Shown here in pieces: positions 7,931 through 17,035 of a stretch of 64,000 nucleotides of DNA. Origin of the DNA: VXYL01 sp965208525 (GTDB lineage Bacteria; Pseudomonadota; Gammaproteobacteria; Pseudomonadales; Azotimanducaceae); NCBI GenBank assembly GCA_965208525.1, contig OZ242340.1:4402001-4466000 (forward strand). The letters are read 5' to 3'. The translations under genes and the position numbers were made by a program. The notes under the pieces were generated by a model. It saw only the letters and a program-made list of their open reading frames with translations. It was not told the origin of the DNA and did no database searches. Each line of letters starts with the position of its first letter. Within the stretch, counting starts at the first letter, position 1.

Positions 7931-8965
7931 ATGGCTGAGCCGCGTGCTGCGACGATCATTGGCGATGGGGTTGTGGGCGTTTGCCCGGATGGGCGGTTCG
8001 ATTCCGGGGCCCGGATCGCGGAGCCGTTTGGGGTGGCTGTAGGGCCGGATGGGTGGCTCTACTTCTGCGACCTTGGCAACCATCGGGTTCGGCGCGTGGA
8101 TCCGGAAGGGCACATTGTCGAGACGGTGGTGGGGAGTGGTCGCAAGGGGAACGCCGGCGACGGCGGGCCTGCCACCGCGGCAGACATTGAGCAGCCGTAT
8201 GAACTGCGCTTCGACGCCGCCGGCAATCTCGTGTTCGTGGACATGACGGCACACGTCGTGCGGCGGGTAGATGCCGGGAGCGGGCGGATCGAGACGGTGG
8301 CTGGCAACGGGGAGGCTGGGTTCTCCGGCGATGGTGGGCCCGCGACCGACGCCATGCTTCGGCAGCCGCATTCCATCGAGATTGCCGAGGACGGCGCTAT
8401 CCTCGTTTGCGACATAGGCAATCACCGGATTCGACGCATCGACTCCGAAACCGGAGTCATCGACACGTTTGCCGGCACCGGCGAGCAGGCGCCGACGCCG
8501 CCCGGTGGCTCGATTGCAGACGCACCGCTTAACGGCCCGCGTTCCCTCGCCTTCGACGATGCCGGGGATCGCAGCGAACTCTTTCTCACGCTCCGCGAGG
8601 GCAACGCCGTGCTCAGCATCGACATGCGAAACGGGCACATCGAGCACGTCGCCGGCAGCGGCCAGTTCGGCTACGCCGGCGACGGTGGCGACGCTCGCGC
8701 GGCCAGCCTAGCGGGGCCAAAGGGCATCGCCGTCTGCGGCAACGACATCTACATCGCCGACACCGAAAGCCACACCGTGCGCCGCATCGACCGCGCCACC
8801 GGGATCATCGACACCGTTCTCGGCGACGGTGAGAACCACGACGGCCCCGACGGAGATCCCTTGCACTGCGGCCTTGCCCGACCGCACGGGGTGTACGCGA
8901 CGCCAGACGGTCGCATCTTCGTCGGCGACACGGACAACCACCGCGTGCGGGTGCTGTATCGCTGA
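7931..8965 (+). CDS. NHL-repeat beta-propeller protein
   Basis: A 344-residue protein made almost entirely of NHL repeats. Recurring units read like WLYFCDLGNHRVRRVD, with GNGEAGFSGDGGPAT loops between blades, repeated about six times, enough for one closed propeller. There is no obvious signal peptide, membrane segment or catalytic motif. NHL propellers bind proteins, RNA or lignin- and sugar-like ligands, and some are lyases; no specific role can be given. ATG at 7931 follows a strong GGGGAGGG at 7-8 bases. It is transcribed away from the Nramp-like gene. Confidence 0.85.
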   Translation: MAEPRAATIIGDGVVGVCPDGRFDSGARIAEPFGVAVGPDGWLYFCDLGNHRVRRVDPEGHIVETVVGSGRKGNAGDGGPATAADIEQPYELRFDAAGNLVFVDMTAHVVRRVDAGSGRIETVAGNGEAGFSGDGGPATDAMLRQPHSIEIAEDGAILVCDIGNHRIRRIDSETGVIDTFAGTGEQAPTPPGGSIADAPLNGPRSLAFDDAGDRSELFLTLREGNAVLSIDMRNGHIEHVAGSGQFGYAGDGGDARAASLAGPKGIAVCGNDIYIADTESHTVRRIDRATGIIDTVLGDGENHDGPDGDPLHCGLARPHGVYATPDGRIFVGDTDNHRVRVLYR

Positions 8966-9021
8966 GCCTTCGGCTCGAGGCATCGGCCGAGTTTGCTAGC
9001 GCGCCCTGAAGGGCGCGTCGA

Positions 9022-9077
9022 CAGTTCGCTGGCGCGAACTGCTGGCCTTCGTGCTCGCGTTCGCTCGCAACTACGGC
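9022..9077 (+). repeat. Short dispersed repeat (about 60 bp), copy 1
   Basis: The segment containing CAGTTCGCTGGCGCGAACTG followed by CTGGCCTTCGTGCTCGC is repeated, with changes, at 14838-14877 and, inverted, at 57743-57804 and 33685-33727. The first 20 bases form their own hairpin. Confidence 0.65.
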
Positions 9078-9226
9078 TAGCGCATGAGGGAGGCCACCCG
9101 AAGAAGGGCGACGCATGCGTCGCCCCTACGGCCCCGGACATGACCGACACCCTCCTGTAGGGGCGACGCATGCGTCGCCCTGTCCGGCGGCCGGGTGTAT
9201 CGCCGCCAAGTCCGACAGGGTGCTAG
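9078..9226. repeat. 149-bp dispersed repeat with two perfect palindromes, copy 1
   Basis: Nearly the same 149 bases occur in the same orientation at 33376-33524. Each copy holds GGGCGACGCATGCGTCGCCC twice, here at 9106-9125 and 9161-9180. The flanks (TAGCGC at the left, GTCCGACAG near the right) are also shared. It directly precedes the PhyH-HEAT gene. Confidence 0.88.
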
Positions 9227-9235
9227 GCTTTGCCC

Positions 9236-10708
9236 ATGCGTACCTATCCCTTGACCGTGAGGCGGCAGAACGCCAGTCGCCCACCCATCCCCCTCAGCGC
9301 GGATCAGTGCCGGGAGTTCCTTGCCAATGGCTTTCTGGTGCTGCGCTCGTCCTTGCCGGAGAGCTATCACCGCACCATCTTCGAGCGCTTTGATGCCGTG
9401 GCGGATGGCCGAGGCGAAGGGGCGACGGGCATGGGCCACTTCGGCAACAACCTGCTGCCGCTGATCCCGGAACTGATCGAGTTCTTCAACGACCCCGTGG
9501 TGCGGGGGGCGCTGGGAAGCGTGCTTGGGCCCGACTACTCCATGCACCCGCACAGGGCCCTGCACCGCAATCCCCCTGGCAGCGACGAGCAGGAGTTCCA
9601 CAAGGACAGCTACTGGGGCTACACGCGTCGCGTTCGCAACCACCGACCTTGGTGGGTGATGGTGATGTACTTTCCGCAGGACACGGAGCTGGTCAAGGGC
9701 CCGACGGCGGTGATGGCCGGCAGCCAGCACCTGAACCAGCGGCCGGAAGGCATCTGCACCGAGGTCCCCATAGCCGGGGCGGCCGGCTCGTTCGTGCTGA
9801 TCCACTACGACATCTGGCATCGGAAGATGAAGAACCAGACGGACTTGAACCGCTACATGTTCAAGTTCGAGTTCACGCGCATGGCGCCGCCGCGCAAGAC
9901 GGAAGCCAGCCAGCCGTGGCAGCAGCCGCAACAGGTGCCCGCGCTCGACCTCTCGCCGGTCTGGCAAGCGACTTGGGCTTGGCTTTCCGGGCAAGCTGGC
10001 TGCCGCGTGAGCGGCAAGTCTCATGCGGACGAACTCGCGTCGGACGACGAGGCCACCGGCATCAACGCCGGCTATCGCCTGGCTGCGGCTGGCCAACAGC
10101 GCGCCTTGCTCAATGCCCTCGACAGCAACGCGGAACCGCACGAGAACGAGCGTCGCTATTCGGACAACGGCCGCATCTGGCAGCAGGACGTGGCCGTGCG
10201 CAACGCCGCACACGGACTGGTGCAACTCGACGGTGAGGCCCTCCCCGGCTTGCAGGATGTAGCCTTGAATGGAACTCCGCGCGGCCGCAAGCACGCGGCG
10301 TTTGCCTTGGGTGAGATCGGCTCGGACGTAGCCATCCCAACCTTGATCGAGGCCATGAGCGACGACGATGTGCATGTGCGCATAGCCGCCGCCGAGGCCA
10401 TCGGCATTCTCCCTGCCTCAAGCGAAAGCCGGGATGCACTGCTCGGCGCCATGTGCGACAGCGCTTCGGAAGTGCGCTTCGATGCCGCCCTCTCCCTCGT
10501 TCGAGCCGCCGCGCAAGGGTCTGAGCAACTGATGGCCGGGGCCGTCGCGCCACTCGAAGAGGCGCTCTACGACACCAACCGCTACGTCAGCGGCTACGCC
10601 GCCGAAGCACTCGAACGAATCGGCACCGCCGAGGCCCTCGAAGCGCTGCTGCCGTTCCTGCGCACCGCCCGTTGGTGTCCCCACACCGACAACCAGCACC
10701 CGTTCTGA
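9236..10708 (+). CDS. PhyH-family dioxygenase fused to HEAT-like repeats
   Basis: A 490-residue two-part protein. Residues about 15-240 are a PhyH oxygenase with H122-x-D124 (EFHKDSYWGY), H195 (YDIWHRKMKN) and a possible 2-oxoglutarate arginine near 206. Residues about 290-480 are HEAT/PBS-lyase-like alpha-helical repeats (RKHAAFALGEIGSDVAIPTL, VRIAAAEAIGIL, YAAEALERIGTAEALEALL). HEAT repeats normally bind proteins, so the oxygenase may act on a bound partner, or the repeats may be structural. ATG at 9236 is preferred to a TTG two codons earlier. The SDR gene follows after 3 bases, indicating an operon. Such a fusion is unusual for the family. Confidence 0.85.
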   Translation: MRTYPLTVRRQNASRPPIPLSADQCREFLANGFLVLRSSLPESYHRTIFERFDAVADGRGEGATGMGHFGNNLLPLIPELIEFFNDPVVRGALGSVLGPDYSMHPHRALHRNPPGSDEQEFHKDSYWGYTRRVRNHRPWWVMVMYFPQDTELVKGPTAVMAGSQHLNQRPEGICTEVPIAGAAGSFVLIHYDIWHRKMKNQTDLNRYMFKFEFTRMAPPRKTEASQPWQQPQQVPALDLSPVWQATWAWLSGQAGCRVSGKSHADELASDDEATGINAGYRLAAAGQQRALLNALDSNAEPHENERRYSDNGRIWQQDVAVRNAAHGLVQLDGEALPGLQDVALNGTPRGRKHAAFALGEIGSDVAIPTLIEAMSDDDVHVRIAAAEAIGILPASSESRDALLGAMCDSASEVRFDAALSLVRAAAQGSEQLMAGAVAPLEEALYDTNRYVSGYAAEALERIGTAEALEALLPFLRTARWCPHTDNQHPF

Positions 10709-10711
10709 TCG

Positions 10712-11515
10712 ATGTCCGAGCCCGAGAACGCCATCGATGATGTAGGCCTCGCGGGGCGTGTCGCCATCGTCACGGGCGGTGGCGCAAGGGGCTACGAGAT
10801 CGGCAATGGCCGCGCTGCGGCGATCCTCCTCGCTCGCGCCGGTGCTGCCGTGGTGGTGGTTGACCGCGACGCCGATGCGAGCCAGCGCACCGTGGAGATG
10901 ATCGAAGGCGAGGGCGGTTCCGCAGTTCCCTTCGCCGCCGATGTCACGGACGAGAGCGACTGCGAAGCGCTGCGGTCGATGGTGACTCGCAAGCTAGGCC
11001 CGCCCCAAGTGCTCGTCAACAACGTGGGAATCGGCGCTGCCGGCACCGTCGTCCAAACCGACCCCGCCGTGTGGGAACGCGTGATGAACACCAACGTCAC
11101 GTCGATGTACCTGACCTCCCGCACCCTCATCCCGGCAATGGCCGAAGCCGGCGGCGGCGCCATCGTCAACATCGGCTCCATCTCCGCCATCCGCCCCAAG
11201 GGCAACACCGCCTACTCCACCTCCAAGGGTGCCGTCATCGCCCTCACGCAAGCAATAGCGGTGGATCACGCCGAAGCCGGAGTCCGCGTCAACGCCGTGA
11301 TGCCGGGCCCGGTCTTCACGCCCATGGTGAACGGCCCCAACATGACCCCCGAGGTGCGCGAGCAACGCAAGAACGCCTCGGCCCTACGCATCGAAGGCTC
11401 CCCTTGGGACATCGGCCACGCCGTAACCTTCCTCGCCTCGAACCACGCCCGGTACATCACGGGCCAGGCGCTGGTCGTGGACGGCGGCGTAACCCTCCGC
11501 TCGCCGGAGCGTTAG
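10712..11515 (+). CDS. Short-chain dehydrogenase/reductase (SDR)
   Basis: A 267-residue classical SDR that would oxidise an alcohol or reduce a carbonyl with NAD(P). The cofactor motif TGGGARGYEIGNG begins at residue 21, NNVG is at 103-106, the catalytic Ser is near 156 (NIGSIS), and Tyr168 and Lys172 form YSTSK. AspD51 after the second beta strand (VVVVDRD) suggests NAD preference. The C-terminus has the usual YITGQALVVDGG. It starts 3 bases after the PhyH-HEAT gene, so it may oxidise that enzyme's hydroxylated product (inference). It converges on the nuclease-like gene with a 10-base gap. Confidence 0.92.
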   Translation: MSEPENAIDDVGLAGRVAIVTGGGARGYEIGNGRAAAILLARAGAAVVVVDRDADASQRTVEMIEGEGGSAVPFAADVTDESDCEALRSMVTRKLGPPQVLVNNVGIGAAGTVVQTDPAVWERVMNTNVTSMYLTSRTLIPAMAEAGGGAIVNIGSISAIRPKGNTAYSTSKGAVIALTQAIAVDHAEAGVRVNAVMPGPVFTPMVNGPNMTPEVREQRKNASALRIEGSPWDIGHAVTFLASNHARYITGQALVVDGGVTLRSPER

Positions 11516-11525
11516 CGCGGAGGTG

Positions 11526-13037
11526 TTACGGAGACGGTAGTTGTCCCGGCCGGCTCGGGCCGCCTGCAGCACGGACTTCGCGGTCGATGGCGTTGACTTT
11601 CGGAACGGCTTCCAGCGCGATCGCGACGAACCGATCGGCGAGGGATCGAAGGATTGGACCGTCTTCTTCTCGGCACTCCCTCTCCAGCTCGGGGACGAGC
11701 CGGTTCCAATCCCTCGTCTTCTCGTCTAAGTTCTCGTACCACGCCCACCAACTCGGGGGCCAAATGTCCCCGCGTGGGAAGTTCGCCTTGAGACTGGAGA
11801 AGTGCTCGACTCTGGCGTTTCGCTCTTCTTCGGGGAGATCGCTTCCCTTTTTCGGAGCTAGGACTCCGATGTACCAGCCCTTCGGGCCGGGCCCATCGGA
11901 CTCCAGACGGACGGCCCACCGATGCTCGGAGTCGGGATTGTTGGACCTTGCGGCGTTCGGGTGACAGTGCCAAGCGTTCCGGTGCAACCACAAACGGTTC
12001 CGCTTCTTGGGTTCCCCGTCGTACCGACAATCGATGGTCAGGTCCGACCCTATATCCTGTAGACGTGGGTCTTCCCGCACTCGCACGCACAGACGGCTGA
12101 GAAACCGGCCGCACACGTCATCTCTGATATCCGGCCAGCACTCGTACACGGCTAGTGCCGTCTTCAACTTCTCGGGAGCAGACATCACGAACTCGAGCAC
12201 AGCCTGCCGCTCGGAGTTGTCAACCATAGCTTTGCCTCCAAATTTCCGCGCGCAGAAGAGTTCGGCGTCATGCAGGAACCAGCGCAATCGATCGACCTCG
12301 CAACGACGGCGACACTCCTCCAGCCATGCTGCGAAGGACTTGGGGGTCCGCGCCAATCCGTCCTGCCAGTCCTCGTCGGACTCGTAGAAGGGCATGATCG
12401 CAAACCGACCGGTCCAGCGCTCCGCGAGCTCCTTCGCCGGCGCGCTTTCTTCAGACGGTGCTTCTCCGGTGGGGCACAGGTAAATCAACAAGAACCGTTG
12501 ATCGTATGTCTGCTCGAGGAAGACCAAGTAGTCGCTCACTTGATTTGGCTGATCGTGAGCGTACGGCTTGTTCTCGAACGCGAGGCAGAAGCTGGCGGTC
12601 CGCGTCCGAATCTCGACAGAGACGTCGATGCGGCGGAGGTCCGTGATTGCGCGCTCTGTCGTCACCGTCACCGTGGCGGTCTCGTCGACAAAGCTCCAAT
12701 CCGGTGTGGAGAGGGGTGCACCTTTGGGTTGGTTGAGGCACTCCAGAAATGCCTGGAGGAAGAGCCATCCCTGACCGTGTGTCGCGTCGGGATCCAGCAG
12801 GTCTGCGATGATCCTCGACAACCCAAGTTCATCGTCTCGCATATAGTCGAGAACGTTGAACCGTCGCGCCAAATGCCGGTCCAAGTCGAGCCCTAACGCC
12901 TTCGCGGTTTGAAGCCTAGGAGCGAGCTCCGCGAAGAAGCTCTCGCGGCTACGCAGGATTGTCGACCTCGTGTCGTCGGGCCGAAGCCCCCGCTTTTCGA
13001 GCAGTCGTCCTATAGCAGGCGTGGGTTCTTCCGACAT
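11526..13037 (-). CDS. PD-(D/E)XK nuclease superfamily protein
   Basis: A 503-residue protein with a putative nuclease core near the N-terminal third. ADLLDPDATHGQG (79-90) is followed by RRID138, then E155-N-K157 (LAFENKPYAHDQ) and NQVSDYL, matching the D...ExK plus trailing Gln pattern of PD-(D/E)XK_4-like proteins (Pfam PF14281 type). The C-terminal two-thirds are rich in Trp and charged residues and contain nothing I recognise. Such proteins are often found among phage-defence genes, but this one stands alone, without methylase, helicase or toxin partner. Its codon use looks less GC-biased than the neighbours, which may indicate recent acquisition. Confidence 0.72.
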   Translation of the reverse strand: MSEEPTPAIGRLLEKRGLRPDDTRSTILRSRESFFAELAPRLQTAKALGLDLDRHLARRFNVLDYMRDDELGLSRIIADLLDPDATHGQGWLFLQAFLECLNQPKGAPLSTPDWSFVDETATVTVTTERAITDLRRIDVSVEIRTRTASFCLAFENKPYAHDQPNQVSDYLVFLEQTYDQRFLLIYLCPTGEAPSEESAPAKELAERWTGRFAIMPFYESDEDWQDGLARTPKSFAAWLEECRRRCEVDRLRWFLHDAELFCARKFGGKAMVDNSERQAVLEFVMSAPEKLKTALAVYECWPDIRDDVCGRFLSRLCVRVREDPRLQDIGSDLTIDCRYDGEPKKRNRLWLHRNAWHCHPNAARSNNPDSEHRWAVRLESDGPGPKGWYIGVLAPKKGSDLPEEERNARVEHFSSLKANFPRGDIWPPSWWAWYENLDEKTRDWNRLVPELERECREEDGPILRSLADRFVAIALEAVPKVNAIDREVRAAGGPSRPGQLPSP

Positions 13038-13053
13038 CTTGTCTCCCAGCCCC

Positions 13054-13083
13054 GAAGGCTTCAGAGTGGAAGGCTTCAGAGTG
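13054..13083. repeat. 15-bp tandem duplication over a stop codon
   Basis: GAAGGCTTCAGAGTG occurs twice in a row. The second copy contains the TGA of the D-aminoacylase-like gene at 13076-13078. Confidence 0.8.
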
Positions 13084-14776
13084 CCTCGGCGCGCGGCCCG
13101 CTCTGTGGCCCCCGGATCAACCTCCCAGGCATCGCGCCGGTAGCTTCCCCACCCTCATAGGTCACTTCCCCGGACTTGATCGTCATCCGATACCCCTGGG
13201 CCTTCTGAACCAGCCTCTTCCCCCCGGCGGGAAGGTCGTAAACCATCTCCGGCGGCATTAGCCGCAGCCCGTCGTAGTCAATCAGATTGAAATCCGCCCT
13301 ATACCCGGGGGCGATCACGCCACGGTCCTTCAGCCCATACACGGAAGCCGAGTCTTGCGTGAGCTTGTGCACTACGAATTCGAGCGGCATGCACGGGCCG
13401 CGCTTACGGTCGCGGGTGAAGTAGCTCAGCATGTAGGTCGGAACGCTCGCGTCCACCAGCACGCCGCAGTGGGCGCCGCCGTCGGACAGGCCGAACACGC
13501 TCTGGGGATGCTCGATGGAGGCGCGCTGGCCTTCGAGGTCCCCTTCGTAGCGGCCGAACAGCGCCAAGAGCGGCTGGCCGTCGGCGAGGGTGTCCATAAT
13601 GACCTCCCGCGGGTGGACTCCCCGGGCGCGCGCCACGGCCGCCACGGTGTCGTCGGGGCCGGGCTCGTAGGTGAGTTCGGCGTCCATGACGTACTGGTGT
13701 TCGTGATCGCTAAGGAAGCGCACGGCGTCCGCGTTGGGCGGCAGCATTGGCTCTTCCGAAAGCACCCGCCGGCGGAAGTCGGGGTCCCGGAGCATTGCTT
13801 GGCGCTCCGCAAGGGGCCGCCCGTGGATCTCCCTGTAGGCCGGGAACTGGCGCATGGGATTGATGGTCCCGTCGAGCGTCATCAGGATCGAGGCCGGGCG
13901 CGCGCCCACCTGCGGCCGCAGTTGATGGCCTTCGGCGTGCAGCCTCTCCGCGAGGTCCCACACCGGCGCGGGACCCGCAGTCATCAACGGCGTGACGATG
14001 CAGCCCGTGGTGCGCGTGATGTGCTCGATCCACGCCAGCTCCTCAGGCTGGTTGAGGCTGTCGGAGACGAACTCCATGGTGCCGAAGTCCAGCCCCTCGA
14101 ACGCGCTGCCGATGGTCTTCATCTCCTCCGCCGACGCCCGCGTGCCCGGCACCAGGTTGCCTGCCCGGTCCACGTGCCCGTAGAAGCGCGAGGTGGAGAA
14201 CCCAAGTGCCCCCGCCTCGAGCGCCGCGCGGGTCAGGGCGCGCATCTCCACCATGTCCTCGGGCGTCGCATCGTCGTAGCAGCGCTCGCCCATCACGTAG
14301 AGCCGCATGGCTACGTGCGGCACCTGCGTGCCCACGTCCACCGCGTAGGGGGTGTCGATGCCGTCGAGGTAGTCGGCGAACGACTCCCAACCCCAAGGGA
14401 TGCCGTCGTGCAGCGCGGTGCCGGGGATGTCCTCCACGCTCTCCATGAGTTCCACCAACCGGTCCTCGCTGCCCGGACGCACCGGGGCGAAACCGACGCC
14501 GCAGTTGCCCATGACAATCGAGGTCACGCCATGCCAGCTCGTCGGTGTGACGTGCTTGTCCCAGCACACCTGGCCGTCGTAGTGGGTGTGGATGTCGACG
14601 AACCCCGGAGTCAGGAGGTCGCCCTTGGCGTCAATGATGCGCCGCGCCTTGGCCGGGCTGGCTCCTGACGGTGTGACGTGCATGATCTTGCCGTCGTCGA
14701 CTACAACGTCGCCGCTATTGGTAGGGGCGCCCGTGCCGTCCACGATGGTTGCGTTGCGGATGACCAGATCGTGCAT
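13076..14776 (-). CDS. D-aminoacylase-like amidohydrolase (N-acyl-D-amino-acid deacylase family)
   Basis: A 566-residue metal-dependent amidohydrolase expected to cleave an N-acyl group from a D-amino acid or a related amide. The start of the barrel has the metal motif DIHTHYDGQ, followed by VMGNCGVGFAP with the cysteine ligand conserved in D-aminoacylases. FGLSDGGAHC near the C-terminus supplies the catalytic aspartate. The N-terminal LVIRNATIVDGTGAP and C-terminal VYDLPAGGKRLVQKAQGY strands form the small beta domain. ATG at 14776 with GGGGGAG about 8 bases upstream is preferred to TTG 14782. A paralogue lies at 21626. Substrate not predictable. Confidence 0.88.
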   Translation of the reverse strand: MHDLVIRNATIVDGTGAPTNSGDVVVDDGKIMHVTPSGASPAKARRIIDAKGDLLTPGFVDIHTHYDGQVCWDKHVTPTSWHGVTSIVMGNCGVGFAPVRPGSEDRLVELMESVEDIPGTALHDGIPWGWESFADYLDGIDTPYAVDVGTQVPHVAMRLYVMGERCYDDATPEDMVEMRALTRAALEAGALGFSTSRFYGHVDRAGNLVPGTRASAEEMKTIGSAFEGLDFGTMEFVSDSLNQPEELAWIEHITRTTGCIVTPLMTAGPAPVWDLAERLHAEGHQLRPQVGARPASILMTLDGTINPMRQFPAYREIHGRPLAERQAMLRDPDFRRRVLSEEPMLPPNADAVRFLSDHEHQYVMDAELTYEPGPDDTVAAVARARGVHPREVIMDTLADGQPLLALFGRYEGDLEGQRASIEHPQSVFGLSDGGAHCGVLVDASVPTYMLSYFTRDRKRGPCMPLEFVVHKLTQDSASVYGLKDRGVIAPGYRADFNLIDYDGLRLMPPEMVYDLPAGGKRLVQKAQGYRMTIKSGEVTYEGGEATGAMPGRLIRGPQSGPRAEAL

Positions 14777-14837
14777 GCTCAAATCTCCCCCGAGAGCGGT
14801 CTTTGCAGAGCTGCCATCATAGCCAAAGCGGGTGGCT

Positions 14838-14877
14838 AGCAGTTCGTGGCGCGAAATGCTGGCCTTCGTAGTTGCCT
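14838..14877 (+). repeat. Short dispersed repeat, copy 2 (partial)
   Basis: CAGTTCGTGGCGCGAAATGC followed by TGGCCTTCGTAGTTGC matches the first part of the element at 9022 with a few changes. Confidence 0.6.
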
Positions 14878-14878
14878 T

Positions 14879-16945
14879 CTACCGACCGAGCCTTTTCCTC
14901 TTGTGCTGCACGTAGTCCACGAGGATGTACTCGCCTAGCTTGTCCGGCGTTGTGTAGAACACGCGGCCGCCGTTGATGCGGGCGATTTGGTCCATGAAGG
15001 CCTTTAGGTAGTAGCTGGCGTCCAGCATGAAGGTGTTGATGGCGATGCCTTTTTGGGAGCAGCGCTTTACCGCTCGCATGGTGGCGCGGATGGTGGCGGC
15101 GGTTGGCGGGTAGGCGAAGCGGGCCTGGCCGTTTTCGAGGTGGGCGGTGGGTTCGCCGTCCGAGATCATGATGATCTGCTTGGCGCCGGCGGAGTGCTTT
15201 GCCAGCAAGCGCTCGGCGAGCAGCAAGGCGTGTTGCATGTTGGTGCCGAGAACGTACTCGTCCCATTGCAGGAAGGGCAGGTCGTGCGCCTTGAGTTCGC
15301 GGGCGTAGGCGGCGAAGCCGATGATGTGGAAGGAGTCCTTGGGGTATTGCGAGGTGATGAGGTTGTGCAGGGCCAGCGCCACCTTCTTGGCGGCTTGGAA
15401 GGAGCCGCGCAAGGCCATGGACCAGGAGAGATCGACGAGCATCGCCGTGGACGTGGAGGTGATGAGTTCCGAGCGGTGAATCTCGAAGTCGCCCGGTTCG
15501 AGTTGCACGGGCGTTGCGGGGCCGTTGCGGTCGATGGCGTTGCGCACGGTGCGCGGCAGGTGCAGGTGGAACGGTTCGCCGTATTCCCACGGCTTCGCCT
15601 GTTCCTGCGTCTCTCCGAACGGGCCTTCCTCCGGCACGGCGTGGTTGCCGAGGCTCTGGCGCTTCAGGCGCGCGTAGATTTCGCCGAGCGCCTTCTGGCC
15701 GATCATGCGTGAGCCCCTGGGCGTCAGTTCCCAGCGGTTCTCGCCGGTGGGGCGGATGTAGCCGGCTTCCTCGAGCGCTTTCAGCAGCTTCTTCAGTTCG
15801 TCAAGGGAGTCGGCCGCTTCGTCGCCCAGGAGTTCCTTGAGCAGGTCCATGTCGATCCGATCCGGGTCGCCGCCTCGCTCGGCGGCCTGCACCTGGTTGA
15901 TGAGTTCGTCAAGCTGGTGCATCTCGTCCATGAGGCGCATGGCGGCTTCGAGGTCGATGTCTTCGCTGCCGCCGAAGTTGTAGCGCTGGCCGCGAGGGTT
16001 CAGGAAGTCGAGTGCATTGGCGAGCTGCTGCATCTCGAATTCGAGCTCCGGGTCGTCGAAGCGCCCGGCCATGAGCTGGCTGAGCTGGGAGCGTTGCTCT
16101 GGGCTCAGCGAGTTCAGTAGCGACTGCGCCGCCGCCATCTGCTGGCGCATCTGCTCCAGGAGTTCGTCGAGGTTCTTCGGCGGGTTCTCGCCGAACATGT
16201 CGCCGAACTCGTCCATGAAGCGGTCGAACTCGGGATCGTCGCCGGCGGCGCGTCGCGCCAGCATCTCGTTCAGCGCCCGCAGCATGTCCTTCATGCGCTT
16301 GATGTCGCCGTCCGACATGTTCTTCACCATCTGCTCGATGTTGTTGAAGAACGACTGCGTCATGGCCTTGCGGAGCTGGTTTAAGAGTTCAAGGTATTTC
16401 TTCTGCGCCTCGGGGTCGAGGAACTCGTACTTCTGCAAGGCGTTCATCTTGCCGGCGGGGTCTTCCGGCAGGTTGTCGAGCTCACTGGCGTTCTTTTCGG
16501 CGATCTGGCGCAGGAGGTCGTCGGAGAAGCTCTCCGCCTCGCCCGCGTCTTCGCCGGCGGCGTCGGCGCTCTCGTTGCCTTCACCACCTTCGCCGCCGGC
16601 CTCGCTGTTCCCACGGCCCTTCCACTCATCGATGCGCGAGCGTTCCATGTCGATGATTTCGTCGAGCTTGCGGCCGATGTCGTCCATCACGCTCGAGAGG
16701 TCGAACTGCGAAAGCCGCTCCTTCTTGCGCTCGCGCAGGGTCTTGAGCATCTCTCGCATGCCTTGCAGGCGGTCGCCGCCGGGGATGTCCATGCCGCGGG
16801 AGAAGAGGTTGCGCATCGCCCAGCGCAGGTCGCCGTATTCCATCAGGTCGTCCACCATCGCGCCCAGGGCATCGTCGGCGGAGTGGGCCAGCATCTGGCT
16901 GCCGTCCCATTGCGAGAAGCGGTGGCGAGTGACGAATCGGCGCAT
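14879..16945 (-). CDS. VWA-domain protein (CoxE/MoxR-partner type)
   Basis: A 688-residue cytoplasmic protein. The C-terminal domain (about 495-680) is a von Willebrand factor A fold with the MIDAS motif D505-L-S507-W-S509 and a later ISDGEPT. The N-terminal two-thirds are helical and charged, with an acidic Gly/Glu/Ala linker near 112-140 and Met/Gln-rich coiled-coil-like stretches at about 180-390. Such VWA proteins work with a MoxR AAA+ ATPase, here encoded 90 bases upstream, as a chaperone- or chelatase-like pair that inserts metals or remodels a target. ATG at 16945 follows AAGGGGGAA. The client is not evident from the neighbours. Confidence 0.88.
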   Translation of the reverse strand: MRRFVTRHRFSQWDGSQMLAHSADDALGAMVDDLMEYGDLRWAMRNLFSRGMDIPGGDRLQGMREMLKTLRERKKERLSQFDLSSVMDDIGRKLDEIIDMERSRIDEWKGRGNSEAGGEGGEGNESADAAGEDAGEAESFSDDLLRQIAEKNASELDNLPEDPAGKMNALQKYEFLDPEAQKKYLELLNQLRKAMTQSFFNNIEQMVKNMSDGDIKRMKDMLRALNEMLARRAAGDDPEFDRFMDEFGDMFGENPPKNLDELLEQMRQQMAAAQSLLNSLSPEQRSQLSQLMAGRFDDPELEFEMQQLANALDFLNPRGQRYNFGGSEDIDLEAAMRLMDEMHQLDELINQVQAAERGGDPDRIDMDLLKELLGDEAADSLDELKKLLKALEEAGYIRPTGENRWELTPRGSRMIGQKALGEIYARLKRQSLGNHAVPEEGPFGETQEQAKPWEYGEPFHLHLPRTVRNAIDRNGPATPVQLEPGDFEIHRSELITSTSTAMLVDLSWSMALRGSFQAAKKVALALHNLITSQYPKDSFHIIGFAAYARELKAHDLPFLQWDEYVLGTNMQHALLLAERLLAKHSAGAKQIIMISDGEPTAHLENGQARFAYPPTAATIRATMRAVKRCSQKGIAINTFMLDASYYLKAFMDQIARINGGRVFYTTPDKLGEYILVDYVQHKRKRLGR

Positions 16946-17035
16946 GGCTCGTTCCCCCTTGCCTTGGCAGGCTTCAGGTGACCCTTGGAGTTCCCGCGCT
17001 AGCGAAAAGCTCCAACACGCCCGCAGGGCGCACCT

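Noticed and set aside
9100..9185. CRISPR-like spacing of identical palindromes
   Set aside because: Only two repeats per locus and no cas genes; the elements are mobile-type hairpins.
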